Assembly (NCBI GenBank): GCA_040401595.1
Contig: JBBAOE010000006.1
Coordinates: forward strand, 1-64,000
DNA length: 64,000 nucleotides
DNA from: RFPW01 sp040401595
Lineage (GTDB): Bacteria; Pseudomonadota; Gammaproteobacteria; Burkholderiales; Burkholderiaceae_E
Direction: 5' to 3'
Part shown: positions 1 through 9,014 of the stretch, piece after piece
How the letters are laid out: the number at the start of each line of letters is the position of its first letter
Position numbering within the stretch: position 1 is the first letter of the stretch
Notes under the pieces: generated by a model
Told to the model about the DNA's origin: nothing
The model's input: only the letters and a program-made list of their open reading frames with translations
Databases searched by the model: none
Translations under genes and position numbers: made by a program

Positions 1-1
1 A

Positions 2-88
2 GAGCGAACGCTTGCCGAAGAACCCATCTACGAACTGCTCACGGTCAAGGTGATTCACTTCCCGATTCAGGATACTCTCGAGTCCTGA
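2..88 (+). CDS. 3' end of an unidentified gene (partial)
   Basis: An open frame enters from the left edge and ends at a TGA at 86-88, giving 28 residues (ends with IQDTLES). It stops 24 bases before the next gene, which has its own ribosome binding site, so it may be the upstream member of the same operon. The fragment is too short to assign to a family. It could also be a chance open frame. Confidence 0.4.
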   Translation, partial: ERTLAEEPIYELLTVKVIHFPIQDTLES

Positions 89-112
89 TCGACCGTTCGG
101 AGGAATTTTATC

Positions 113-1735
113 GTGCAAATCACGACTGGCCGCCCTGTCACCATGGGGCCTCATGGCATGGTCACGTGCCCGCATTCGCTCGCCTCCCAAGCGGGCGTGG
201 ACGTCCTGCGCGCTGGCGGCTCTGCGGTGGATGCGGCAATTGCCACCAGCGCTGCTCTCTCGGTCCTGTACCCGCACATGACCGGGATCGGTGGTGACGC
301 GTTCTGGTTGATCCACGATGCCAAGACCGGCCAGGTGCGCTATCTGGACGGCGGTGGCCGGGCGGCTGCGAGTGCCAGCATCGACTGGTTCAAGCAGCAT
401 GGCCACAGCGAAATTCCCTTTCGCGGGATCCTGTCGGCCACCTTGACCACGCCCGGTTCGGTGGCGAGCTGGGGCGAGGCCCATGCAGCCTATGGGCGGC
501 TGCCATTGGCGCGCTGCCTGCAAAGTGCGATTGGCTATGCCCGCGACGGGTTCCCGGTGACAGAGCGCCTCGCGGGCTGGATTGACTATGTCAAGGCGGA
601 TCTGGCACCGCACGCAGAGTCTTGCGCGATCTTCATGCCCGAGGACCGGGTGCCGGTGGCGGGCAGCAAGCTGACCAATCCGAACCTGGCAAGAACCCTC
701 GAGGCGGTGGCCGTTCACGGCCCGGCTGGCTTCTATGGGGGCGCGGTCGCTGCGGAATTGGCCCGTTTTACGGCGCAGCACGGTGGGTTTTTCACCGAGT
801 CCGATCTGGCCGCACAAACCGCACGCTGGGGTGATCCGATTCAGGGCACGTATCGGGATGTCACCATTTTCGAGACGCCCGCGCCGACCCAGGGCTTCAC
901 GGTCCTGCAGATGCTCAACCTGCTCGAACCGCTCGCGCTGCACGACAAGCCTTACCTGAGCGCGGATCCGGCGCACCTGATGGTGCAGGCCAAGCAGATT
1001 GCTTATCACGACCGCGATCATTATCTGGCCGACCCTTTGTTTGCCGATGTACCGATGGACCGGCTCATCTCCAAGGCCCATGCCGATGGCCGCCGTGCGC
1101 TAATGGATCCGGCCCAGGCCCTGCCTTGGGACAAGGTGCCGTCCTATGGCAGCCTCAAGGGCGACACGGTCTACATTGCCGTGGTTGACGCCGAGGGCAA
1201 CGCGGTGTCGCTGATCCACAGCCTCTACGGCGTCTTTGGCTCGGCGGTGGTTGCGGGCCAGACCGGCGTGGTGCTGCAAAACCGTAGCGCGTATTTCTCC
1301 CTCGACCCCACCCATCCGAATCGTCTGGAGCCGGGCAAAACGCCGCTGCACACGCTGATCGCCTCGATGGGTTTTCGCGACGGCCGCTTGTGGAGCGTCG
1401 TCGGCTGCATGGGTGCCGATGGGCAGCCGCAGATTCATTTGCAGACGTATATCAACCTGATCGACTACGGGAAAAACATTCAGCAGGCGCTCGAAGCGCC
1501 ACGCTGGCTATCCGGGCGCTTCGCCTTGGGGGAGGCGCGCGATACGCTGCATATCGAAGCGCGTTTTCCCCGCGAGACGATTGATGAGCTTGAACGTCGC
1601 GGTCATCGCGTCAACCGTTGGGGCGATTGGAACGAACTCGCTGGCCATGCGCATGGCATCGTGATCGATCCGGTGAGCGGCATGCGCTATGGGGGATCGG
1701 ATCCGCGCAGTGACGGCGCCGCAGCAGGCTACTGA
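113..1735 (+). CDS. gamma-glutamyltransferase family protein
   Basis: A 540-residue Ntn-hydrolase of the gamma-glutamyltranspeptidase family, which hydrolyses or transfers gamma-glutamyl groups after autocleavage into two subunits. The N-terminal part has the family block GGSAVDAAIATSAALSVLYP. The candidate nucleophile at the cleavage site is Thr352 in GDTVYIAVVD, followed by the small-subunit block EGNAVSLIHS and GQPQIHLQTY near the end. The start is GTG, with GGAGGA at 99-104 at good spacing. No signal peptide is apparent, so a cytoplasmic YwrD-like enzyme is more likely than the periplasmic Ggt. The residue before Thr352 is Asp where canonical Ggt enzymes differ, so the exact substrate is uncertain. 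The gene converges on the glutathione peroxidase gene. Confidence 0.88.
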   Translation: MQITTGRPVTMGPHGMVTCPHSLASQAGVDVLRAGGSAVDAAIATSAALSVLYPHMTGIGGDAFWLIHDAKTGQVRYLDGGGRAAASASIDWFKQHGHSEIPFRGILSATLTTPGSVASWGEAHAAYGRLPLARCLQSAIGYARDGFPVTERLAGWIDYVKADLAPHAESCAIFMPEDRVPVAGSKLTNPNLARTLEAVAVHGPAGFYGGAVAAELARFTAQHGGFFTESDLAAQTARWGDPIQGTYRDVTIFETPAPTQGFTVLQMLNLLEPLALHDKPYLSADPAHLMVQAKQIAYHDRDHYLADPLFADVPMDRLISKAHADGRRALMDPAQALPWDKVPSYGSLKGDTVYIAVVDAEGNAVSLIHSLYGVFGSAVVAGQTGVVLQNRSAYFSLDPTHPNRLEPGKTPLHTLIASMGFRDGRLWSVVGCMGADGQPQIHLQTYINLIDYGKNIQQALEAPRWLSGRFALGEARDTLHIEARFPRETIDELERRGHRVNRWGDWNELAGHAHGIVIDPVSGMRYGGSDPRSDGAAAGY

Positions 1736-1748
1736 CGCCCACAGAGGC

Positions 1749-1769
1749 GGGGGGCGATGAGCGCCCCCC
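1749..1769. terminator. GC-rich hairpin between convergent genes
   Basis: A perfect 8-bp inverted repeat (GGGGGGCG / CGCCCCCC) with a 5-base loop lies 14 bases after the gamma-glutamyltransferase stop and before the convergent peroxidase gene. No T tract follows on either strand, so intrinsic termination is only suggested by position and stem strength. Confidence 0.35.
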
Positions 1770-1852
1770 AGAGTGATTTGGGCCTAACTGGGATGGGCCA
1801 AGCGACGAGGGGCCCGTCTGCGTGACAAGGCTCAGCCGTGTGCTTGCCGGGC

Positions 1853-2341
1853 TCAGGCCGCCGCGAGTGCGGCCTCGATATCGCCCGCGAGCGACTCCGG
1901 TTTGTCGGTGGATCCATAGCGCTTGATGACCTGGCCATCGCGCCCGACCAGAAACTTGGTGAAGTTCCATTTGATCGATTCGGTTCCGAACACGCCGGGT
2001 TTTTCGCCCTTGAGGAACTGATACAGCGGATGCGCATGGCTGCCGTTGACTTCGATCTTGGCCATCATCGGAAAGCTCACCGAATAGCGGGTTTCGCAGA
2101 ACTGCGCGATTTCCGGATTGCTGCCGGGATCCTGAGCGCCGAACTCATTGCTCGGGAATCCCAGTACGACCAGCCCCTTGGGGCCATAGGTTTGCCACAG
2201 CGATTGCAGCCCGCCAAACTGGGGCGTGAATCCACAGGCGCTCGCGGTATTGACAATCAGCAGGACCTTGCCCTGGTAGGTCGATAAGGATACGGCGTCA
2301 CCCGTAATGTTCTGGGCTTCAAAGTCAAAGGCAGTTGTCAT
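1853..2341 (-). CDS. glutathione peroxidase family protein
   Basis: A 162-residue thiol peroxidase of the GPx/BtuE family, which reduces hydrogen peroxide and organic hydroperoxides using glutathione or thioredoxin. The peroxidatic Cys36 is in NTASACGFTPQF, followed by the FPSNEFGAQDPGS block and WNFTKFL, which carry the Gln, Trp and Asn of the active-site tetrad. A second cysteine in EIAQFCETRY is a candidate resolving cysteine for thioredoxin-type turnover. Length is normal for bacterial Cys-type GPx. No signal peptide is visible, so it is probably cytoplasmic. Confidence 0.93.
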   Translation of the reverse strand: MTTAFDFEAQNITGDAVSLSTYQGKVLLIVNTASACGFTPQFGGLQSLWQTYGPKGLVVLGFPSNEFGAQDPGSNPEIAQFCETRYSVSFPMMAKIEVNGSHAHPLYQFLKGEKPGVFGTESIKWNFTKFLVGRDGQVIKRYGSTDKPESLAGDIEAALAAA

Positions 2342-2380
2342 GGCGTTTCTCGTGGTTAGGGTTGAGTAACGGGCGCCGGG

Positions 2381-4324
2381 TCAGGAGTTGCGCGGCGCCA
2401 GAACGCCCGCATCGAGGCGTTCTTCGGTGCCCGGGATACGCTCGAGCGAGGGATAGCGCAGCCCGCTCCGATAGTCGATGGACAGGGTCCGGTAAAAATC
2501 GCCATCCTTGACCAGCAACCCGATGGGCTGGGTGCCGGTCTTGTTGGCCGTGATCGCCGCGCTCAGGCGCTCGGGCTTATAGGCCTGTCCGTTGACCGCG
2601 ATCACCTGAAGCGATCGACTCATGCCGGCCCGAAACGCTGGGCTCTCCCACAGCACGTCCTGTACCGCGCCGTCTTTGCGCAAGCTCAGGCCCAGTGAAA
2701 ATGCAAAGCTGTCGGCACGGCGCATCGGGTCCTCTTCATCGTCCGGCAGGAACGGGCTCGGCGTTTCGCTCCATTTCAAGCGCCAGCCCGCGCGGGCCAG
2801 TCCATCGAGCGGAGCCCCCTTCTGATGGGTGTCCAGACGGGTCCGCAGGAAGCTTGCCCAGTCATGGGCAAGGATCCCGTTGAGTGCGCGCACGATGTCG
2901 TCAAAGCGATAGAGCAGGGGCTTGACCCGGCCATCTTCGACGCCGAAAAACGCCTTGGCAAAATCGTCGAGCGAGCGGGTCCCACCGGTTTTCTCCCGAA
3001 TCAGGGTGTCGGCATCGAGCCAGATCAGGGTCGCTTCGCCGTAGTAGTCCGCACTGCGTTGCCAGTCGGGCCAATCGGTCACATCACCGCGCATGCCCAT
3101 GGTGGCTTGCAGGGTCGTGTCCTGCAAGTTACGCCAGAGCCGCCCGCTGCGGTATTCGAAGATGGCCGCGACCCGTGCCAAGGTGTCACGCGATTGCTCA
3201 GCACTCACCAGGGCGCTGCGGGCTGCCAGGACTCGGCCCCAGTAATCGGTCTGCCCTTCATAGAGCCAAAGCAGGCTGTTCTGCATGGGCAGGTTGAAAT
3301 GCGGCGTCCAGAGGTCTTCGGGACGGCGGAACTTGCCATTCCAGGAGTGAACGTATTCATGGGGCAAGAGCTCGCGGCGTCCTGGCGACTTCGACCAGTT
3401 CTTGAAGTAACGCGTCGAGACTGCGTTCTCCGAACTTTCATGATGCTCGAGACCGATCCCGCTCATTTGGTCCGACAGCGCCAGCAGAAAATCGTATTTC
3501 TGAAAATGGCGTGCACCAAACAAGCGGTCCGCCTGCTCGACCAGGCGCCGGTGAGCGCCCAGATGCTCCTCACTGATCGCGAGCAACTCGGGCTCATCGG
3601 CAACGATATTGAGCGACACCGGTCGGGCGGATCCGACCGGATCGAGCGCGACCCGCAGCATGTTGGCGCCGGCGAAGATCGGTGAGTCGACCAGCGTCTC
3701 CAGATTGGTCGGACCGAATTCGACCCATCGATCCTGTTGGCGCTCGACCTTGAGCGCGCTCGCCTGGGTCCAGCCTGCTGGCAGACGCACGCGCGCTTGC
3801 AGGGGAATGGCCGACGCGTAATACCCGGCCGGATAGAGAACGACCGACTCCCATTGCAGGTTCAGCATCGCCCGGGTCATGACGGTTCGGCCACCGTTGC
3901 GCTGCACGGGCGAGAGGGACTGAAATGCCAGTTCGAGCTCGGTCACATCCCCCGGTACCGTGAGGTGAAATGCGTGGGTGTCGACCGTATCGCGGGTCCA
4001 CGGGATTTCCCGCTGACCCGCCCGAATCTGCAGCCCCGCCAGCCGCTGCACCGCCCCGTTCGGCCCATGCTGACCCGGCAGGAAGCGGGGGAATAACAAG
4101 GTGAGTTTGCCGGCCTGCACCGGGATCACTTCCCGCACCTTGAAAATGCGCCGTTCGAGGTCAGTTGCGTCGACTTCGAGGGTCAGGGGTTTGAAATAGG
4201 GTCGATCCTGTGGCTGATCGACAAAGCCCTGCGCCTGCGCGGAAAAGCAGAGCAGGCTCAAGAGACTCAGGAACGCGGTTTTTCGCAGGGCGGATTTCAA
4301 GTCGGCGGTGAACACGGGGTACAA
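2381..4324 (-). CDS. M61 family metallopeptidase with PDZ domain
   Basis: A 647-residue peptidase resembling glycyl aminopeptidases of family M61. A hydrophobic N-terminal segment ending at AQAQ (about residue 32) looks like a signal peptide, so the enzyme is probably periplasmic. The zinc site is HEYVH (His322, Glu323, His326), with the downstream ligand candidate in LYEGQTDYWG. The last ~150 residues fit a PDZ domain (FSLGLSL, then a hydrophobic core ending at the C-terminus), as is usual in this family. The gene ends 39 bases upstream of the peroxidase start on the same strand, so the two may be co-transcribed. Confidence 0.9.
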   Translation of the reverse strand: MYPVFTADLKSALRKTAFLSLLSLLCFSAQAQGFVDQPQDRPYFKPLTLEVDATDLERRIFKVREVIPVQAGKLTLLFPRFLPGQHGPNGAVQRLAGLQIRAGQREIPWTRDTVDTHAFHLTVPGDVTELELAFQSLSPVQRNGGRTVMTRAMLNLQWESVVLYPAGYYASAIPLQARVRLPAGWTQASALKVERQQDRWVEFGPTNLETLVDSPIFAGANMLRVALDPVGSARPVSLNIVADEPELLAISEEHLGAHRRLVEQADRLFGARHFQKYDFLLALSDQMSGIGLEHHESSENAVSTRYFKNWSKSPGRRELLPHEYVHSWNGKFRRPEDLWTPHFNLPMQNSLLWLYEGQTDYWGRVLAARSALVSAEQSRDTLARVAAIFEYRSGRLWRNLQDTTLQATMGMRGDVTDWPDWQRSADYYGEATLIWLDADTLIREKTGGTRSLDDFAKAFFGVEDGRVKPLLYRFDDIVRALNGILAHDWASFLRTRLDTHQKGAPLDGLARAGWRLKWSETPSPFLPDDEEDPMRRADSFAFSLGLSLRKDGAVQDVLWESPAFRAGMSRSLQVIAVNGQAYKPERLSAAITANKTGTQPIGLLVKDGDFYRTLSIDYRSGLRYPSLERIPGTEERLDAGVLAPRNS

Positions 4325-4401
4325 GATGGCACTCGAATCGATGGACGGGCAATGGGTGGAAATCAGAGATCGATCTGAACCGGCCTCGTCGACGCTGTCG
4401 C

Positions 4402-4473
4402 TTTGGTCAGTTTGGTCAGTTTGGTCGGTTTGATCGGTTTGATCGGTTTGATCGGTTTGATCGGTTTGATCGG
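4402..4473. repeat. 9-bp tandem repeat, eight copies
   Basis: Eight head-to-tail 9-bp units: two TTTGGTCAG, one TTTGGTCGG, then five TTTGATCGG. They lie in the 150-bp space between the aldolase stop (4475) and the M61 peptidase start (4324). The last unit ends two bases before the aldolase stop codon. The graded change of units fits expansion by slippage. The plus-strand frame would read as repeated GLI, but nothing else supports a gene there. Confidence 0.95.
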
Positions 4474-4474
4474 C

Positions 4475-5242
4475 CTAATCAGCGTAGCCGGGCAACTCGC
4501 GATCAACCACCCGCATCATCGCTTCAAAAAACAGGCGCTCGCGCATTTCCCGCGGGTGCCGGTCGAAGGGCGATGGCGTGTTGACCCGCGCGATCGCGTC
4601 CGCGCCGAGTTCGTGGATGGGCTGCCCGGTCGACATGGCCATCACCTGAGCGCGGCAAACCCGCTCGAGCTTGTACATCCGCAGGTAGGCCTGTGCGATC
4701 GTGTTGCCGGTGACCAGTACCCCGTGGTTTTTCATGAACAGGATCGGCTTGCCATCGAGGCAAGCCGCCAGTCGCTCCCCTTCATCCCCGGTTCTGGCCA
4801 GGCCCTGGTAATCGTCGTCATACGCAATACGATTATGAAAAAAAGCGGCTGTCTGGCTGGCCGACAGCAGGCGGTTGTCGACCAGCATATTGAGGGCAAG
4901 CGCCCAATTCTGGTGGGTGTGCAGGACCACATTGGCACCCGTGATGCGGTGGATGGGCGCATGGATGCACTGGGCCGACAACTCGACCACCCCGTTTCCC
5001 TCGAGCGTCTCGCCCGCTTCGTTAAAGAGGATCATGTCGCTGGCGCGCGCCTCGGACCAATGGCGTCCGAACGGCAGGATGAGAAACTGATCCGCCCGAC
5101 CTGGCACCGCCATCGTGAAATGATTGTCGATCCCTTCGTCGAGCTCATGCAGGACCGCCATGCGTAAGCAGGCCGCGAGTTCTACCTTCGCCTGATGCAG
5201 GGGATCGTGGACAACTTTGCTCGAGATGGCATGGATGGACAT
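4475..5242 (-). CDS. class II aldolase/adducin family protein
   Basis: A 255-residue zinc-dependent aldolase or decarboxylase-type protein of the class II aldolase/adducin fold. It shows EGIDNHFT near residue 37, the metal-binding block VLHTHQNWALAL and the later FMKNHGVLVTGN block that carries the conserved NHG. The substrate cannot be read from sequence. The start at 5242 is chosen because TTGGAG lies just upstream; an in-frame ATG 15 codons further up has no such site. It is the most downstream gene of the minus-strand block with the Liv transporter and acyl-CoA carboxylase, about 107 bases after the carboxylase stop, which suggests a role in the same catabolic route (inference). Confidence 0.85.
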   Translation of the reverse strand: MSIHAISSKVVHDPLHQAKVELAACLRMAVLHELDEGIDNHFTMAVPGRADQFLILPFGRHWSEARASDMILFNEAGETLEGNGVVELSAQCIHAPIHRITGANVVLHTHQNWALALNMLVDNRLLSASQTAAFFHNRIAYDDDYQGLARTGDEGERLAACLDGKPILFMKNHGVLVTGNTIAQAYLRMYKLERVCRAQVMAMSTGQPIHELGADAIARVNTPSPFDRHPREMRERLFFEAMMRVVDRELPGYAD

Positions 5243-5349
5243 GGCGAACGCTCCAAGGGAATGGGTTGGATGGCTGATTGGGCCCAAGAATGCGGGATCA
5301 CGCGATCGGGATCAAGAGGATTGGATCGCAAGAGATGCGCGGCCCGCCA

Positions 5350-8300
5350 TCAGGCCATCGTCTCCAGTCCCCGTATGATCCAGCGGCGTGTCTGCGCGGG
5401 GTCAATCACGGCATCGATCTCGAGCATGGCGGCCATATTGAGCGCTTGACCGTGCGCGTAGAGTTCAGCCACCCGGCGATCAAATTCAGCCTGCTGGGAC
5501 ACGGGATCGATGATGGCAGCCAACTCCTTGCGATAGGCCAGGCGTACGGCGCCTTCGATCCCCATCCCGCCGAATTCGCCGCTGGGCCAGGCGATCGTGA
5601 AAACGGTATCGCCAAAGTCACCGCCCGCCATGGCCATGGCGCCCAGCCCGTAGCCCTTACGCAGAACAACGACCAGCGGCGGGCGTTTGAGCGCCGCACA
5701 TTCGATGAACAACTGGGCCATTCGCCGCACCTGGGCGGTCCTCTCCGCCTCGGGCCCGACCATGAATCCTGGGGTGTCGCAAAGCGAGACGAGCGCGAGG
5801 CCGTGGGCTGCACACATCCGAACGAAGCGCGCCGCCTTGTCGGCTGCCTCCGCATCGATCGCTCCGCCCAGATGCATCGGGTTGTTGGCGATCATCCCCA
5901 CAGCACGACCTTCGATGCGGACCAGGGCGGTGATGATCCCGGCGCCGAACCCGCGGCGCAACTCCAGAACCGAACCGGTATCAGCGAGTGTTTCGAGGAC
6001 GCGGCGCACCTCATAGGCCCGCAGGCGGTTCTCGGGTACCGCCTCGCGCAGGGTGCGCTGATCGGCACAGGCCCAGCCACTGGTGCGCCCTTGAAAGTAG
6101 CTCAGCGCCTGCTTGGCGGTCGCGACCGCCTCGCGTTCATCATCGACCAGACAATCGATGACGCCATTGGGCCACTGCACAGCAACCGGGCCGACATCTT
6201 CAGGACGGAAAACCCCAAGTCCGCCCCCTTCGATCATCGCGGGTCCGCCCATCCCGATGTTGCTCGCGCGCGTTGCGATGATCACGTCGCAGCAACCGAG
6301 CAGGGCCGCATTACCCGCAAAGCAGCGACCGTGCACAACGCCGATTAGCGGGACCTGACCGGATAGGCGGGCGAAGGCCTTGAAGGTCGGCAGATTGAGT
6401 CCGGCGACGCTGACCAGCGCCTGATCCGTATCGCCGGGTCTGCCACCGCCACCTTCGGCGAAGAGCACGACGGGCAGGCGCAGTTCGGCAGCCAACTTCA
6501 AGAGGCGATCTTTCTTCTGATGATTGAATGCCCCCTGTGTACCTGCCAGAACGGTGTAGTCGTAGGCCATCACGACCGTTCGGGTGATCTCGGCGCTGCG
6601 CCCATCGTCCGCGGGGTCAGCCTCCCGGGCCGCGTGTCGGGGCGCGTGTTGTGATGCGTGTTGTGACGCGTGTTGTGACGCGTGNNNNNNNNNNNNNNNN
6701 NNNNNNNNNNNNNNNNNNNNNNNNNNNNNNNNNNNNNNNNNNNNNNNNNNNNNNNNNNNNNNNNNNNNNNNNNNNNNNNNNNNNCCGCGTGTCGGGGCGC
6801 GTGTTGTGATGCGTGTTGTGACGCGTGTTGTGACGCGTGGTGGGCCGCGAATTGGAGCCGATTCACGGTGGCGATGCCTGCGACCAGTCCGTCCGCAGGG
6901 GTTGTTCGTTGCAGCTGCTCTACCGCGTGGCGACTGCGCTGGGCAGCAATCGCCAGCGCGCCGTACTCGATGAAACTGTCGGGATCCACCAGATCCTCGA
7001 TGTTCTCCCGCGCAGAACGACCCAGGCTCGCATGCCGCCTGGCGATCGCATCGGGTCGCGCATGATCGAGCGTCAGCGCATGGCGCGCCAGTGCGGCTGC
7101 AAGGTCGGGACGAATCCGATCCGGGTCAATCGGGGCGGGCGTCTCCCGCACGGTGGCGTCGGCCGCGTCGGGCTCGAGTAGCAGAATCGGTTGATCCTGG
7201 CTCAGCATCTGCCCAGACGCTGCATCGAGTCGGCGAACCACGCCCGAGGCCGGTGAACTCACCACATGTTGCATTTTCATGGCCTCGATCACGGCAAGCG
7301 TCTGACCCGCATGGACACGCTCGCCGGGTTCAAGGTCGAGTGCAATCAAGGTCCCTGCGGTCGGACTGCGCAGCGCGATGGTCCCGGCCAGGATCGGGTA
7401 TTCGGCAGGTTGTGTCGGGGTCTCGGACTGCGCATCCATGCCAATAAGACCCTGCGCCTGGGTGAGCAACGCAACCGCGTTCTGATCGATCCAGCGCGTG
7501 GAAATATCGTTCGCGATCACCCGGGGGTGGCGAAGAATAGCCCGCAACACCGGTAGGTTGGTCGTGATTCCGGCGATCACGGTTTGATCCAGCGCCCGGC
7601 TTGCGCTGCGCATGGCCTGCTCGAAGTGGGCCGATGCGCACTGGGCCGATACATCGTGGGCCGATGGACAGTGCACGATGATCTTGGCCAGCAGGGCATC
7701 GAAGGCCAGGCTGGTCGTGTAGCCGACGGTGCCGAACCCATCGACCCGAACGCCGGGCCCGGACGGCATGTCGTAGGCTGTAATCGTCCCCTGCGAGGCT
7801 CTGACTTGGCCGTCCGCTTGCAGGGATTCGAGGTTGACGCGCATCTGGATCGCAACCCCGCGCGGCGCTCCGATCGCCGCTTGCGTCAATCCCAGATCCC
7901 CCAGCGATTGCCCCAGCGCAACCCGGATCTGCGCCTGGACCAGATCGACCCCATAGACCGCCTCGGTCACCGGATGTTCGACCTGCAGTCGCGCATTGGC
8001 TTCGATAAAAACAAAGCGCTGCGGATCCTCGCGATCGAGCAGGAATTCAAAGGTGGCAAGACCCTTGAGTTTGGCACGGCTTGCCATCCGCACCGCTCCC
8101 TCGATCATCTGCTGGCGCACGTCAGCTGGGAGGCTGGGACTGGGTGCGATCTCGATCAGCTTTTGCTGCCGGCGTTGCAGGCTGCACTCGCGTTCGCCAA
8201 ATTGGCTCACAGCGCCGGTCCCATCGCCCAGGATCTGGATCTCGATGTGACGGGCATCGTCGAGGAGCTCCTCGGCATAGAGGTCGCCCCGACCGAAGGC

Positions 8301-8936
8301 GGCCAAGGCCTCGGCCTCGCACAGCGCGTAGGCCTCGTCGATCTGATCAGCGCGCGACACGATCCGCATACCCCGCCCTCCGCCCCCGGCAACGGCTTTG
8401 ATCATCAGGGCGCGGGTTTGGAGCGGCGCGGGCCCACGATCGTGCACGCTCGTTGAACGCAGTTGCTCAAGCAAGCCATGGATCGCCTGGCGTGTTGCGG
8501 TGCCAGCGGTCCCGGCCAGGACCGGGACGCCGTCAAGGGTTGCGGCTGCGCGGGCTTGGACCTTGTCGCCAAAGAGCGCGAGGACAGCTGGCGACGGGCC
8601 GATGAAGATCAGGCCAGCGTGGGCGCAGGCGCTGGCAAACGCGGCACTTTCACTGAGAAAGCCGTAGCCCGGATGGACCGCCTGGCATCCGCTCTCGAGG
8701 GCGGCCTGGATCAGTGCCTGCGCGTCCAGATACGCGGGCGCACCGCGCCCGGGCAGGGGGTACGCCCGATCGCCTCGGCGAACATGCTGAGATTGCGCAT
8801 CGTCTTGCGAATACACAACGGTGCAGCGCAGCCCGAGCGCTGCGCAGGCGTGCGCGATGCGGATCGCGATCTCGCCACGATTGGCGATCAGGACCGCAGT
8901 CGCAGGCACGTCGGACGTACCGCGAGACCGGCTCAA
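5350..8936 (-). CDS. fused biotin-dependent acyl-CoA carboxylase (BC-BCCP-CT), split by assembly gap
   Basis: This appears as two frames in the raw sequence (8936 to the gap, and 6573 to 5350) but is one gene. The first part has an ATP-grasp biotin carboxylase (IANRGEIAIRI at about 17; AVAGGGGRGMR) and a biotinyl domain with Lys554 in EAMKMQHV, then enters the carboxyltransferase (EDLVDPDSFIEYG, DGLVAGIATVN). The second part continues it (VVMAYDYTVLAGTQG, VHGRCFAGNAALLGCCD, GYGLGAMAMAGG). The frames differ by 2 bases. Deleting the 100 N plus one copy of the duplicated 55-bp flank (155 bp) restores a single frame reading through HAAREADPADDGRSAEITRT into VVMAYDY, about 1143 residues. The start is TTG without a clear ribosome site. 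A repeat-encoded His-rich HASQ loop sits inside the carboxyltransferase domain. The acyl-CoA substrate is unknown. Confidence 0.9.
6630..6839. repeat. exact 55-bp duplication flanking the N run, built of 12-bp units
   Basis: Bases 6630-6684 and 6785-6839 are identical over 55 bp. Each copy contains three 12-bp units (GCGTGTTGTGAT, then GCGTGTTGTGAC twice) and a partial fourth; on the minus strand these encode HASQ repeats. Identity of exactly one assembly k-mer length on the two sides of a 100-N spacer points to contig ends that overlap, not to a real duplication. The true number of units is unknown. Confidence 0.9.
6685..6784. other. assembly gap (100 N)
   Basis: Exactly 100 undetermined bases, a conventional spacer for gaps of unknown size. 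It lies inside the acyl-CoA carboxylase gene and is flanked on both sides by the same 55-mer, so the real gap may be zero or hold only extra 12-bp repeat units. Confidence 0.98.
7626..7670. repeat. 15-bp tandem repeat in the acyl-CoA carboxylase gene
   Basis: Three degenerate 15-bp units, each with the core TGGGCCGAT, lie in frame in the biotin carboxylase C-terminal region. On the coding strand they give the loop PSAHDVSAQCASAHF, a repeated five-residue motif with Ser-Ala at its centre. It is a second repeat-derived insertion in the same gene. Confidence 0.8.
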
Positions 8937-9014
8937 GACCGGCTCAACGCGGTCGTCCGGACGGGACGACCAGGGCTGGCCCAGTCCCGTCAGCCTTTGG
9001 CAGGGCGCCCGGCC

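Noticed and set aside
4402..4473. Possible CRISPR-like array
   Set aside because: Units are 9 bp with no spacers, and no cas genes are present.
4403..5167. Plus-strand 254-residue frame beginning with repeated GLI
   Set aside because: It is antisense to the class II aldolase, which has clear family motifs, and its N-terminus is only the 9-bp repeat read in frame.
5278..6348. Plus-strand 356-residue frame
   Set aside because: Antisense to the carboxyltransferase half of the acyl-CoA carboxylase; no recognisable domain.
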